From Mugil cephalus (Eukaryota > Chordata > Actinopteri > Mugiliformes > Mugilidae): a DNA stretch of 64,000 bases. The notes under the pieces were generated by a model. The model was not told the DNA's origin. It ran no database searches and saw nothing but the letters and a program-made list of their open reading frames with translations. Positions 11,880 through 55,828 of the stretch are shown one piece after another. Position 1 is the first letter of the stretch. Each line of letters starts with the position of its first letter. Made by a program: the position numbers and the translations under genes. The stretch covers positions 9,070,591 through 9,134,590 of the forward strand of contig NC_061776.1 of NCBI RefSeq assembly GCF_022458985.1, given 5' to 3'.

Positions 11880-13480
11880 CAACACTATGGTATACTACTG
11901 CCCCCACTGCTCTCCCCTATTCAACCAGAGCCACCTGGATGCTTTCGGTGCTACCTCCAAGTTGTTGCTTAATGGCTCTTCTCGGTTGGCACCTGTTATG
12001 CCCAGTGTACTGCAGGCCTCGCTCAGGTTGTGGTTTTCAAGTGCCTCACTGCCCACTTCCACTGTCATACACCTGATCCTCCACCCATTTGCCCAACACT
12101 GCTCCACCATCTGCAGTGTTCATCCTACTTGTTCCCAGGGCCTGGTCTCACTGCTGCTGTTTGCTTTGTTACAGCCAGTGACACCAGGGAAAACAGGCAA
12201 AGCAGCACAACTCCGCCTCCATCATCAAGTTACAACTACTTCTTGGGTAAAGCATTTTTCAGAGGGAGAACCCTCTTTCTCTCTTGAGCCTCCTCCATCA
12301 TCTCCTCCCAGGGCACTAGTAGCTCCTCCACGATCAGTTGTTTATTGGCCTCAGAGACCAAGATATTTTACAGATGTTTTATGTCTTTTAAAGTATTTGC
12401 TTTTTTAAATAATGTTGGATTGGATTGGAAGATGATGTCTGGTCTCAATGTGAACTGGGTGGTGTGTGGTGGAATCTTCAGTTGCCTCTCTAGGTCAATT
12501 GTTATCGCTCAATCTGACGCAAAGAGCAAAAACTAAAAGGAAGTCTAGTTGTTGGTGTTCTGATACAGACTGATGTTACTTAGGCTATGTGGCTATCCCA
12601 GCCATCTGTGTAGATAATTGCTCACCTTTTGCTCAAACCCTTCAACCACAGTCATGGGGACCTCATAGATGAGCAGAGGCCAGAGGAGACTTGAGAGGAT
12701 TCAATGCCGGTAGACCCAAGCCTTGAATCTACCAGAGAGCCCTGATCAGTCCACTGCCCTCAACCAGCCCTCCATGTCAGTGCCGGTTTCCCCCTAATGG
12801 AATTTCTGTCATTGAGTTGAAGACCTACCCAAGAGTCTTTACTGGTTTCTCAGTGACTGATGGGACTTGATGTTCTCCCAGCCTCAAGCAGAACTTGTCT
12901 GTGTCCTTCCCCTTCTTTGGGACCCAGGACCTGGATTTTGCAGGTTTGAAGCTCATGTGTGCCTATGCCACGAGCCTCTCCAACTCCTGGAGGATCCATC
13001 TTTCTCCTGGTACCGCTATTATTGACACTGTGAGGTCGTCCATGAAGGCTCTGATGGGAGGTTGCCTTACTGGGGACTGGAATGGGCTTTGGTGAGTCAG
13101 ATCCAAATCACTCAGCATATTCTCTATAAGTATGGTCATTGTTGGCTCTCACTTCTAGGATCTAGTTCACATCGTCATCGACCTGCTGCCACTCAGCCCT
13201 CTTTGATGATTGGTGCCACTGGATCCGTGGTTGGGTTGAAGGAGCACAACCAGTTCTTGTGACTGCAGCTTACTGTCTTTGGAGGCTCAGTGGATTGTCA
13301 GGAGGTGCTGTCCGCTGAGGGGGGCTTAGAGTGGCATGTAAGCTGCTGGTAGCAGGTGTTGGCGACACTAGGAGGCTCTGGGCAATGTGGGTTGCATCCA
13401 GGCTTGGATCCTCATATGTTTTACCATAAGTGGTGACTTCTGTGTGATGTATGGCTAGTGTTTTCAGACATTTCATCCTG
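11880..13480 (-). mobile_element. Decayed LINE-like retrotransposon with reverse-transcriptase remnants
   Basis: The minus strand holds a broken polymerase-like frame. Near 13049-13026 it reads AFMDDLTV, an xMDD-type reverse-transcriptase active-site motif. This is followed by a GERWILQELERLV segment and MSFKPAKSR, then frameshifted remains toward 12400. The region 12110-11880 encodes the tail (LGITGANR..., then ASRWLW). Stops and frameshifts show it is dead. The motif set matches a protein family I recall from many fish genomes as a non-LTR element. I cannot assign the clade. Confidence 0.65.
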
Positions 13481-13499
13481 CCTTAGGCTGAGGCTGATC

Positions 13500-13850
13500 A
13501 GACCCAAGTGGCATACTACTGACCCCACTTATTTCCCCTCTTCAACCAGAACCATCTGGATGCTTTCTCTGCTGCCTCCACATTGTTTCTATGGCTCTTC
13601 TTCGATTGGCACCTGTTAAGCCTAGTGTATCATAGGCCTTGCTCAGGGTGTGGCTGGAAAATCCCAGACTGCCCACTTCCACTGGCGTACATCTGGTCCT
13701 CCACCCGTTTGACTGCTCTGCTCCACTAGCACCTGGTATTTCTAGAGACTGCAAGTCAGATGTCCAATTATTTCTTCTCCTGAAAACCTGTGGATACGAA
13801 TTTGTAATTCTTACACCAGTCCTGATCTGTATTTCTATGATCGACACGAG
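13500..13850 (-). mobile_element. Second copy of the LINE tail
   Basis: Positions 13520-13720 are a diverged copy of 11887-12110. Both contain the 'ggcacctgtta' and 'ctgcccacttccact' blocks in the same order and orientation. Only the C-terminal region (LGLTGANRRRAI…) is present, so this is a separate truncated insertion. Confidence 0.65.
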
Positions 13851-14346
13851 TCAGTAACAGCAGCACAAGACAGTAACAGCAAGTGCACATGAAGAATTGA
13901 TCCAACACTGGTCCACTTGAAGCACTGATGACCAATTTTCCCACCTCTTCTATATTTATATAATTACAATAAATTACTCAAGGAGCAGTGTTTTATTTAC
14001 ATATGAATATCTAAGACAAACACATTTCAATACCCGGGCCCTAATCGAAAAATTTGCGACTTTACGAAATTTACGACGCCCCTTACGCTTTTATACTGAA
14101 ACGGGAAGTAGTACTTTGCGCATGCGCCGTAAAACCAAACACACGTTGTTTGGAAACGTGTTTAGCAAAAATAGTTAGCGGTCACTACCCTTTCTACGTC
14201 TTTACTTGGTTTGTCGTCAACCCATTTCGCATGTAGATCTCCTGTGTGGTAGTTAACATCTCTTTCAAAAACCGGACGACAATATTGAGTGTAAACGAAG
14301 CTAGTTAGCCGCCTAGCTTAGACCGCTATAGTAATAAGGGGGCAGC

Positions 14347-17300
14347 ATGGCAGCTGTAGTGGGACTGATCGCTGGAAGCTACGAGCAGGTCACATTTGGT
14401 TACCGAGTGAAAACTGATGAAAAAGTAAGTTGGAGTATTTTTTTTAATTAATGTGATTTTTTTTTCTGTTAGCTGTCTCCACAGTGTAAATACACGGCCT
14501 GTGTGTAATATATTAATAAAGCTTATTATAATTAGGAAACTGATTACATGTTTAGTGTATTTTGTCAGCTGACTGATGTTGTGATTCTGTTTACACTGCA
14601 ATAGCTTTGCATAAACAATAATTTTACATGAAAGCATAAATTGTCATGCACTAGGTCAAACATGAATAACCAATATAACTATATGCTGCAGGATAAAGTA
14701 AATGCAACTGATTTTACAGATTTTCCTGCCCCAAAGTGAGAACATCATGTCTTTTATTTCCTCCTTTCATTTGCATCATTTGTCCTTCTGTCCTGCAGGA
14801 GTGGACGGCCAAGGCGGAGTTCACACATCACGCTCACACGGCCTCAGTTTCAGCCGTGGCCGCCAGCGAGAGGTTTGTCGTCACGGGAAGCAAAGATGAG
14901 ACCATTCAGTTGTATGACATGAAGAAGAGGATCGAGCACGGCGCCCTGCTGCATCATGACGGTCAGTTCTGTTGTTTGTGGTCTGTCTTGTACTGTGCCA
15001 ACGTATGAGTGAAGACAAGCAGTCGTGGATCATGTTTCTAGTTTAGAGTCTTTCATTTTGTTAAAACTAAAGTCTGTCACTTGTCTTCTTTGTGCCTGAC
15101 TCAAAACCCCCTTTTTGTCTTCAGGCTCCATCACCTGCCTTGAGTTTTATGGGACGTCCCACTTGCTGAGCGGAGGAGAGGACGGGCTGCTGTGTGTGTG
15201 GAGCACCAAGAAGTGGGAGTGTTTGAAATCCATCAAAGCTCACAAGTAAGCGCACAGAAAGGTCCTGTAGACGACCTGACGGGCATTAATTTATTCATGT
15301 TTGTTTCCATAAATGTCACTGAATGTGACTCAGAGTGTGTCTTTATTCCCTCTTTTTCCTCAGAGGTCAGGTCACGTCGCTGTCCGTCCATCCTTCTGGG
15401 AAGCTTGCGCTTACAGTTGGGACAGATAAAACTCTGAGGTAAAATTTAAAGCTCTCCTGAAAAACAGTGGTGGACAGATGACTTGTTGAGGGTTTAAATA
15501 GTAATGGCTGATATCTTTCCATCCTTTTTAGAACGTGGAATCTTGTTAACGGAAGATCAGCTTTCATCAAAAACATAAAACAGAGTGAGTTCCCCTGTAA
15601 CTAGAGATATAAAGAAATAGGTTAATGTTATACTTGGTGTTTTTTTTCTTAAATAAAGAGGGCTTTCTTTGCAGATGCAGACATTGTGAGGTGGTCTCCA
15701 GAAGGGGATAAATACGTGGTGGTGATGAACGACAAAGTGGATGTCTATGATCTGGCGACGGCGTCTGTGACAGGAACGATCTCAAACTCCAAGCGGATCT
15801 CATGTGTTAAGTTCTTAAATGTGAGTTCCTCGACTACAGCTCATTGACGTTTACTTTTAAGTGTGATATAGACCAAAATAAGACGATAGCAGTCAGGAAT
15901 ATCATAGTTTAAACACTTGTTATAACCCTGCTTATGTTTCAGAACTCCATCCTGGCTGTCGCAGGAGATGATGAGACTGTGAGATTATGTGATGTGGACA
16001 AAGTGCAATGTGTTTGTGAGTTCAAGGCTCACGAAACCAGGTAAGTTTTGTGTGTGTTTTTTTTTTTTGTTTTTTTGTTTTATTACTTGTACTCTAACGC
16101 TATGTTTGACTAAATGGATTCCTGACTTTGCAACAATCTCTACATCCATTTGATTTCAGAGTGAAAGCTCTTGATAGTTTGATTGTGGATGATTACTGCA
16201 TGGTGGTGACCGCTTCAAATGACGGATTCATCAAGATGTGGAAAATCTTTCTTAATGAGGTACGTCTTTACATCTCTGTTGTTTATATTTAGCATTTGGG
16301 CGGAGGTTGTTTAATGACTGTATTTTAATTTGAATTTCTTATGTATCATTTTAAAGGCCCCATATTATGCAAAATTGACTTTATAAAGGTTTTCTAACAG
16401 TAATGTGTGACCCAATAGCCTGTATGAGGCCCCAGAAGTGAAAAAATTCTGTCATCTCGCTCATTTGCTTGCTCCACTTCTTAGCGGATGTGTACTCGAG
16501 AGATTTTTTCCTTCTTGCGAGGAAATAATCCCTCAGTCCAGTAGTGGATACTGTCTTTGACCCGCCCCCCCCACCAAAGATAGATGAGCCCGCAAACCTT
16601 CGCAAACGCACATGGTGTGCAGAGATATGCAAATCTCGGCCGTCGCTCTGTTGTTGGCTGCATCAACGAACCAAAACAATTACCATTACAGTTAGCAGAA
16701 GCTAGCATTAGCTGCACGCTAGTAACTGAAACAACTCCTACGAACAAACTAAATAACATAGTCAGATATACAGTATTTTTAACTAACCATTCAGAAACGT
16801 CCTGCCGTAGCCGCAGAGTCTGAACTTCTCCAGGAACCTCTCCTTTTGTTTCAGATTGTGGTTTCAAACTGGTCCCAGCCATAGCCGTAAACATTAACAT
16901 GGTAATTCCAGCGAAAACCGCTTCCTCTCTCCTATAGGGGGCGTGGACAGAAACAGCTCATTAGTTTTAAAGGTACAGACACAGAAGCAGCCTGTTATCA
17001 GTCGAACTCACTCGAACAACTTTTTTAAATGGCTGAAATTCAGGACCAAGGCTGAATTTGGGGTAATACACTTTGAAAACAATGATGTTGGACCTCTGAC
17101 ACTTATATGAAATTGTTGAAAAAATTTATAATGTGGGACCTTTAAGCCTTGTTCCTTTTAATAATACCCCCCAGAACTCAAGTCCTGAAATGAGGCAAAC
17201 AAATGAAAGTGAAATAATGTACTTGTGTAGAAAATTCTGAAGGATTTGCAGAATTGATCCAGACTTTTAAGTATCACCATTGAAAACCCAATAAAAACCT

Positions 17301-17777
17301 AAAATCTTCTGTCGTCCAGGAGAAGATCAAGTCTCCCACCCTTTTGGGGGAAGTGAACACAACAGCTCGACTGACGTGCCTCGCCGTGTGGAAACCCTCG
17401 TCGGTGCAGGGGATCGCTGAAGAACCGGCATCTGGAGCAACAACATCTGAAGGTGGAGTCATGGAAACACACGTTTTTATCATTGTGCTATAAAGTACCT
17501 CATTGAATGTTGATAGACAGAAATGCACCGGGAACAGAAATGATCTTAAAAGATAAAGACCCATTCAGAGGAGGAATTTCAGAAAGCTGCATTCAAGTTT
17601 AAAGGTCGAAATTTAAAGAGTTCTCTGTTGTTAATCCCCATAATTGTTCTGCTTCTATCCACAGAACTTACCCAGGAACTATCAAAGACAAAGAGAGTCC
17701 GAATTACAGCAGAAGAAGTTGTTCTCGAACATGAGGGCAAACCCAAAAAGAAGAAGAAAAAGAACAATGCAAAATAA
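14347..17777 (+). CDS. pak1ip1: p21-activated kinase 1-interacting protein 1 (WD40, ribosome biogenesis)
   Basis: A nucleolar WD-repeat protein, orthologue of yeast Mak11, needed for 60S ribosome maturation; it also binds and restrains PAK1. Exons are 14347-14424, 14799-14961, 15125-15245, 15364-15438, 15532-15584, 15675-15820, 15943-16040, 16160-16259, 17320-17452 and 17665-17777 (1080 bp, 359 aa), all GT-AG and in phase. It starts MAAVVGLIAGSYEQVTFGY. WD repeats follow: TGSKDETIQLYD, SGGEDGLLCVWS, TVGTDKTLRTWN, a divergent VVVMNDKVDVYD, AVAGDDETVRLCD and TASNDGFIKMWK. The tail is Lys-rich (KPKKKKKKNNAK), a likely nuclear/nucleolar signal. The human protein is about 392 aa, so this C-terminus is shorter. 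It is head-to-head with endou and upstream of tmem14c. Intron 8 carries a TTAA-flanked MITE. Confidence 0.96.
16355..17141. mobile_element. TTAA-flanked MITE in pak1ip1 intron 8
   Basis: The left end, AGGCCCCATATTATG, follows TTAA at 16351-16354. The right end reads ATAATGTGGGACCT and is followed by TTAA at 17142-17145. The two ends are inverted repeats (AGGYCCCAYATTAT). TTAA targets are typical of piggyBac or Kolobok elements; which one is not decidable here. There is no transposase frame inside. Confidence 0.75.
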
Positions 17778-17787
17778 ATTGGCCAAC

Positions 17788-17793
17788 AATAAA
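17788..17793 (+). terminator. Poly(A) signal of pak1ip1
   Basis: AATAAA 11 bp after the stop codon. A second AATAAA overlaps the stop codon itself at 17773-17778. The 3'UTR would be very short. Confidence 0.6.
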
Positions 17794-18125
17794 AATGTTT
17801 TATTTTCTGCGCTGGTTATGTCTCGACTTATTTTGCCACAGAACAGAGATTAATGTACAGAGGTTTTGACTGTGTTCACTGTCAGCACAGAAAAGAAACT
17901 AAAATGTTTTATATTTGAAATGTAGTTACATTTGCCTGTATTTTGTTGTTGATCCACAAGGAGGTGACAAAACACAGCTGCTGATTGTATTAAATATATC
18001 AATGACAAATAATCAGTGTTAGATAAGGATTAACTTACAAGTTGCCTCTTTTGTGCCTATTTACATAAATTATTAGTTATTAGAAACTATTACTGCTCTA
18101 ACTATTATTAGAGCAGCTAAAACCA

Positions 18126-18757
18126 TGTTGTTAGGACACTGTTTTGTTTTAAGTGAAATGTTTTGGACGTTGCTAGGAGACTATTTTGTTTGTTTTTTGT
18201 TCCATTTTTTAAAAAATTCAATCAAGCACAAAAATAGAACGCATCATTAGGAAATATATTAATTTCATTCTGGAAGTGGAAGACTCCGGGGAATTAAATG
18301 CTCCTTTTATAAATTTGCTGAGAAATGTAACATAAAAATCTTGTATAATAATAAAGTTTTATAATAGTAAATTGTAGTTGTTTGCTTTTTTTTTTAGACC
18401 GGAAGTGAGATATCCTACGTGTTTAGGGAGTTGCCAGGAAACTATTTCGTTTTAAAATTGTTTGCAGAAACGGACCGTATCAATAAAAAACATCATAGAA
18501 ACTGTAGCGAGCATACTTTGCGCAGGAATTAAACCGGAAGTGAAATACCTCGTGCGTTTAGGATGTTGCGAGGAAACGATTTTGTCTCAAATTTCAGAAG
18601 TGTTGTTGCTGAGCGCTGGAGTTGCTGGGAACAATTTCGTCTTAAATTTTAGAATAAAATAAAATTAACCTGTACAAGCTACGGACTTTTATTACAAACG
18701 CGGAAGTAAGACACCCGGAAGTGAATGCCGCAAGTGTTAAGGAAGTTGCTAAGAAAC
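18126..18757 (+). promoter_or_regulatory. tmem14c upstream region with repeated X-box-like and ETS-like motifs
   Basis: Degenerate direct repeats each carry a GTTGCYAGGAAAC-type motif. They sit at 18169-18181, 18430-18442, 18565-18577, 18621-18632 and 18745-18757, with a weaker copy at 18126-18138. Three of them (18169, 18430, 18745) fit the RFX X-box consensus RYYNYYNRRNRAC exactly; 18565 has one mismatch and 18621 lacks the spacer base. CCGGAAGTG, an ETS/GABP-type core, recurs at 18399-18407, 18534-18542 and 18715-18723. The last motif ends about 150 bp before the tmem14c ATG. Function is inferred from motifs only. Confidence 0.55.
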
Positions 18758-18909
18758 AGTTGATTTGGTTCAAATTGAACAATTTTGGCTGGTAGAAATT
18801 GTGTTGTTGTTATTTTTTGACACCGAGACGTTTATCACACACCTTGTCAGCTGCGTCAATTAATATTTCTAAACTCTTTCGTGGTTACCACAGCAGGTAT
18901 TTTGCGGCC

Positions 18910-19785
18910 ATGGCTGTGGACTGGATTGGGTATGGTTATGCTGCTTTGGTGGCAGCAGGAGGAGTGATAGGTTTCCTGAAAGCAGGTAGGCGAGAGTCAG
19001 CTGTTCAAATCTTGTAGCTGCAACAGAAACTTGGTTGTGTTGTGGACATTTGACGTATTTTACTGAGGGAAAACATCACAGAGTAAGGAAATAGACCAGC
19101 TTCCACAATGAGATTAGCCTCAAGTTAATACTTTACAATGTTAACTGTTGATCTCATTACTTGTAGAAGTGTTTATTCCATAAATGACTATAAAGTCAAC
19201 ATAAAACCTTTTAACCTTCATGGAGGTGTGTGGCGTAACCATGAGTGTTTTTCCTCTAAAAGGTATTCTGGGAAGTGCAGATAAAGTTTATAAGGGTGAA
19301 GATAAACATCACACCACCTTTTTTTTTTTTTTTTTTTTTAACCTCCACAGGTAGTGTCACCTCTCTGGTCGCAGGCCTCGTGTTTGGTCTGCTGGCTGCG
19401 GCCGGCGCTTATCTGGCATCTCAAAATCCCAAGAATGTCTGGCTTTCACTCGGTGAGCGAGTTCAGTTCAGTCAAATGGAGGCAGAGCAGCTTCAGCCGT
19501 CACAGACTCACAGCAACAACCTGTTTTCATGTCAAACGCAGGCACCACAGGGACTCTGACGCTGGTGATGGGATTTAGGTTTCTCAGCTCCTGGAAGTTC
19601 ATGCCGGCCGGTTTGGTAACTTTAGCGAGGTAACGCTTGTTTTTATTGAAGTAATTTCCTTGTTTGTTGTGTAATAATCGTGTGGAAAACAACAACAACA
19701 ACACACATTTCTGTCTGTTTTCAGTGGACTGATGCTGGCAAAGATCGTCAATGAGATGCTAAAGAGGAGATCGCGCAAGGAGTGA
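18910..19785 (+). CDS. tmem14c: Transmembrane protein 14C (mitochondrial, heme synthesis)
   Basis: A small inner mitochondrial membrane protein needed for porphyrin import into the matrix during erythroid heme synthesis (established for TMEM14C). Exons are 18910-18985, 19351-19452, 19542-19629 and 19725-19785 (327 bp, 108 aa), with GT-AG borders and continuous phase. The protein is a run of four hydrophobic helices: [20 protein letters not shown], then [20 protein letters not shown], then a [12 protein letters not shown] segment, then [18 protein letters not shown]. It ends with a basic tail (KRRSRKE). The KAGSV, NVW and KFMPAGL blocks match TMEM14C better than TMEM14A. Human is 112 aa. Its 3' end converges on mak. 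In human, TMEM14C also sits beside PAK1IP1 and near MAK (6p24, recalled), which supports orthology. Confidence 0.94.
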
Positions 19786-19794
19786 ACCTATTTA

Positions 19795-19800
19795 AATAAA
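19795..19800 (+). terminator. Poly(A) signal of tmem14c
   Basis: AATAAA ten bases past the stop codon. Only about 130 bp separates it from the oppositely oriented candidate signal of mak. Confidence 0.65.
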
Positions 19801-19932
19801 CGTTTCAGGATGTCTGCAAATACCTTTATAGCATTCCTTATTGTGTAGTTTCTATTGTAATGCGTTGATAAAAAACTGTAATAAGAACTGTGATTTTATA
19901 CGAAAGCAAATTTTAAATAAAAAAACATCCAA

Positions 19933-19938
19933 TTTATT
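19933..19938 (-). terminator. Candidate poly(A) signal of mak
   Basis: AATAAA on the minus strand, about 290 bp past the mak stop codon. It would place the two convergent transcripts end to end without overlap. Confidence 0.45.
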
Positions 19939-20225
19939 TTTTGAATAAGAAAACTTTATACATTTTTACATAATTATGCTGCTATGAAACAATAAATACA
20001 CCTGTTTAAATATAAAAATAATTACTTAATGTTATTGGCTGGTTTGTTACTGTTTTTTAAAAAATACTGGTGGTATAGGTCATGTTTCATTGATACAACA
20101 ACACTGAATGATGTTTAACAGCACGGCAAATTTTAAGAAGAGACTAGAAGGAATTAACATTTTCTGCTAAAGTGCATCGGAAGTCTTTCCCATGAGTCAC
20201 TGGTGGAGCCGAGCGGGCCGCTGTG

Positions 20226-27818
<7,593 letters not shown>

Positions 27819-29143
27819 CTCCCTCGACAGTCCCGCACAGTTATTCACTGCCAGAAGAGTCCTGATTTATCCTGCTGTTTGTTAGGCTACTCAAAGACGT
27901 TCACAACTAAAAACATAAATTAAACATCCTTTGCTTTCCTCTCTGCTGACCGGTGATGTAAGTTTGAGGTTTACCTGGCGAGGGAAAGTAGAAAGCGCCA
28001 CCGTCTCGATCCTGTCTGTTGCACTGTGTCTCACCTATCCCGAGCTAAGCCTTTACGGAGGGGCTATCCTCTGCCAAGGAGATTAAAGTCGTCAGGTGAT
28101 TCAAAATGTCTGCCAGGAAACAGACTCATGACACGATCCAAGACCACACAGATTGAAAACAGGACCACGGTGACACATTTCTGACTTGTAAGGTGTCAGT
28201 TATTGGACTCAAGTGTAAAACTGTGAAACAAACAGTATATTTCCAATAGTCCCTTCACTACAAAGTCTTCTTTAAAACTTAACTGGAAGTAGAGGGATCC
28301 AACAACTCACTGAACCCAGATTACGACTGACTGAATTTATATCAGTGTTATTTACCTTGGGCGCCTTGTACTGATATCAATAAGGGAAGCTACCAACACT
28401 AAAAAAAAAAAAAAAACATCTTATCTGTAATTTACAGGACACTTCAGGAACACAGGAACATATTACGCACCTCCTGTGATGTCATTTTCTAATTCTTAAT
28501 CCATTAACCCACATTTTGCACTGTGCAGGAATGATTACACGTAAGCTACAGATAACAAATTAGGGCCAGTGTATTTAAAGTTGCTTCACAATTGGGTCAG
28601 TGAAATTAGCACAAGTCTAGACTAGTTAGTAATGACAAGCTACACTGGTTGCTACAATCAGCACTGCTGCTATATATTTCACTATTAAGGATCATTAAAG
28701 TGTCATCAAGGAAAATCACTTTAGTTTACTATCTAAAGACGATATTTAAAAAGCTGAAACCTGTCGATTCTTCTGCCATTTTGGCCTAAAAAGTGGTATA
28801 TATATATATATATATTCTTTCTTTAAAAAACAAACAAACAAAATTTCGTTTTGTGCAATGACATTAAATTTCTTCTTCTTTTAGTTATTTAGCTAGACAG
28901 AGGGAATGCTACTATAAGGCTAAATAATGGCCAAAAAAAACGAGATTAAACTAAACATAGCTAAAGGTTAAACGGTAACTTCCAACCCCACAATCAGACA
29001 GAAAGTATTTAGTAAATATTTACTGTGTCTTACGTAATACAAGTGACATTCAAGTGAGGTAAACCTGCCACAGGAGACATTTCCTGGTCGAAGGTGAGTC
29101 GGTGATGCTTGTTGTCGTGGAGAATCCGTTGGACGGCTTCCTG

Positions 29144-29157
29144 ATCTCCTAGGCAAC
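29144..29157 (+). promoter_or_regulatory. X-box (RFX) match upstream of mak
   Basis: ATCTCCTAGGCAAC fits the X-box RYYNYY-N2-RRNRAC without mismatch. It lies about 1.3 kb 5' of the mak start codon and just upstream of a plausible 5'UTR exon whose donor would be GGCAG/GTTTACC near 29061. RFX factors drive ciliary genes, and mak is one. Confidence 0.45.
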
Positions 29158-29297
29158 GGGAGTTTCAAAATAAAATGACAAGGAACGTATCATAGTGTGT
29201 CATGCCAAAATAAAGTGGCACGATAATATAAGTATATCACAACAACAATACGTGTATTTATTTATTAATGTTAAATGCCATATTGTTTTATTCTAAA

Positions 29298-29640
29298 GCA
29301 AGGGTGTCAAAGTAATTTTAGTTCTCGGGCCACATAGACTACATCCTAATTTTACCTCAAGTGGGCCGAACACAGTAACACAACAGCACAATAAGCTATA
29401 AATAACAACAGCCCCAGATTATTTTTTCCCATTTCTTTTCGTGCAAAGAAGAATCACCAATATATATATATATAAACAAATAAATAAATAGAATAGGGTC
29501 TTTTATAGTAGATGTTCTGCAGCTTTCACTATCATGTTTTTTTCTTTTCCTTTTTTAAAACAGAAACAGAACAACTGCAGGAGAATAATGCATTTATGAA
29601 CTCCGTCTGCTGATGAAGCTCATGTGATGCATCAGAGAGC
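29298..29640. repeat. hAT-like non-autonomous repeat fragment
   Basis: It starts AGGGTGTCAAAGTAATTTTA followed by CGGGCCACATAGAC, the usual start of a widespread fish hAT-derived repeat (GTGTCAAACTCATTTT type). A (TA)n and AAAT run sits inside. The right end is unclear. Confidence 0.45.
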
Positions 29641-30229
29641 ACCATAGGAAATCTGTGGAAAGTATCTTGTGATGTTGTTGTGGCTTCAACGTTCAGGAAA
29701 GCAAATGCATCTCAAATGTTTGCAGCACTGTGTGGAAAGAAAGAGGTCACTGCATTACTGCATGACTGTATCGACCTGCTCTAGGCCCCCTCGGCAAAAG
29801 TTGGTGGTTATGACTCAATACAAGAACACAATAGGATTGACAGTTAGTTAAACAACAACAAAGAGGGTATGTCTTTTTTTTTATAGTGCGGATATTATTT
29901 AAAAACATTTATGACTCATGGGAATTTGTTCCAAATTGTAAAAGGAAATAGATATTTGCCAATGTAAAGTGTGTTAAGTGGACTTTCGCCTCTGTTTTCC
30001 AATTGCTCCATCTAGTGGTTTGTTTTGGTGCCTGCACGTGTTTGTGACGTTGGCCTTTATACCACAGGAAGTCAGTGAGTTCCTGACCCTTCACTAATTA
30101 TAGTCTGCATGTCACAAAGGTCCCTGGTGATATGATTATTTTATATGTGAACCACAGCCGGGAAACAGCATCATGTTGCGTTCTGATTCACCATAAACTG
30201 TAGGAAAGAAGATGGCTGCATGGGAACAG

Positions 30230-30560
30230 ATAAGTGATGTGGGGTACAGATCTGCTTGTACAGAAAGCCCTGTTTAGGGTTGTTTTCTTTGAGGTTTTTC
30301 TTTTTGTCACCAGTCGGTTAGAGCCCAAACCAGTGAGTCTGCTGCTCAAGGGAGTTTTATTTTGCTTGAGGTTCTGCTTAAGGTTTCTTACAGTTAATAG
30401 GGGGTTTTCCTCGCACCCAAAGCCTTTCATAGAGACTCAACCGTCTGCTCAAAGTTTATATCCATTAAAAGGGAGTTTTTCTTTGCCACCATCTCCTCAG
30501 TGTTTCCTCTGGAGGTTTCAGACTCTTGGTTTTTGAGACAGTTTGTATCGTTACTGACTC
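30230..30560. repeat. Interspersed repeat in the mak-gnal intergenic region
   Basis: It contains a duplicated 'AAGGGAGTTTT' motif within 'attaaaagggagtttttct' and 'ctcaagggagttttatt' contexts, a pattern recalled from fish repeats of unknown class. No gene is seen in 29.2-31.3 kb beyond this and an (AAT)n run at about 30760. Confidence 0.4.
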
Positions 30561-31355
30561 TGTTTAAACAAAATTTAATTGAAATCTGCTCTAAACCATA
30601 AAAGTTGAATTCAAAACATTGCTTGTTTTTTTTGAGCACCATCTAGTAATAATTTGAGTCTAAAAAAAAAATCTAACATGACATTTGGAAATTAATAAAA
30701 TATAAAAACAAATTATTAAAGGGCGAAGTCAAATTGGTGTTAAATTATATTATGTAACAAATAATAATAATAATAATAATAATGAAAATGAAAATCATTA
30801 TATTTTCAGTTTCTCTGCGTGCGGTCTGTGTCGGCTTAAAGAAATCTTCACTAGGCCAAATAAAGGAATGCATGCGTCTTAAAATAAAACAAGGAGACAC
30901 CTACCGCCTCAGACATGCAGGCATGAAATGTGAGGAATGAAAATCATGACCAGCATTCTCGAAATGGCCATACTGTAGTAATATGACGTGCTGTGCATTG
31001 CACCTAACAACTGTGCAGTCAGATTGTCGACTGTCTGCGCAGCGGATAGACGCGTTTTTTCTCCAAGGTTGTGCTTTTGGTTACTTACGGTAAGGTGGAC
31101 CCGCAGTGTCCACTAAAGGATCAGGTGATCCACTAACTACGAAGCGAAGGCTGACTGGGGAAAATGCAAAATGACATATAGCAAATGTCGGAGCATAATT
31201 CATTCACATTTTCGGCTCGAACTCGGACTTAAATCGCACCGCTGGAGCTCCAATGTGACGATGGCTCGTTAGGGCTGGTGGCGCAACTGCGATTTTTTTG
31301 GGGGGATATTTTAATTTATGAGAAATCACATTCACAGACAAATATTGGTTTCAAC

Positions 31356-55828
<24,473 letters not shown>

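Noticed and set aside
14326-14637. 103-codon minus-strand frame over the pak1ip1 start
   Set aside because: A/T-rich shadow of exon 1 and intron 1 with no family resemblance.
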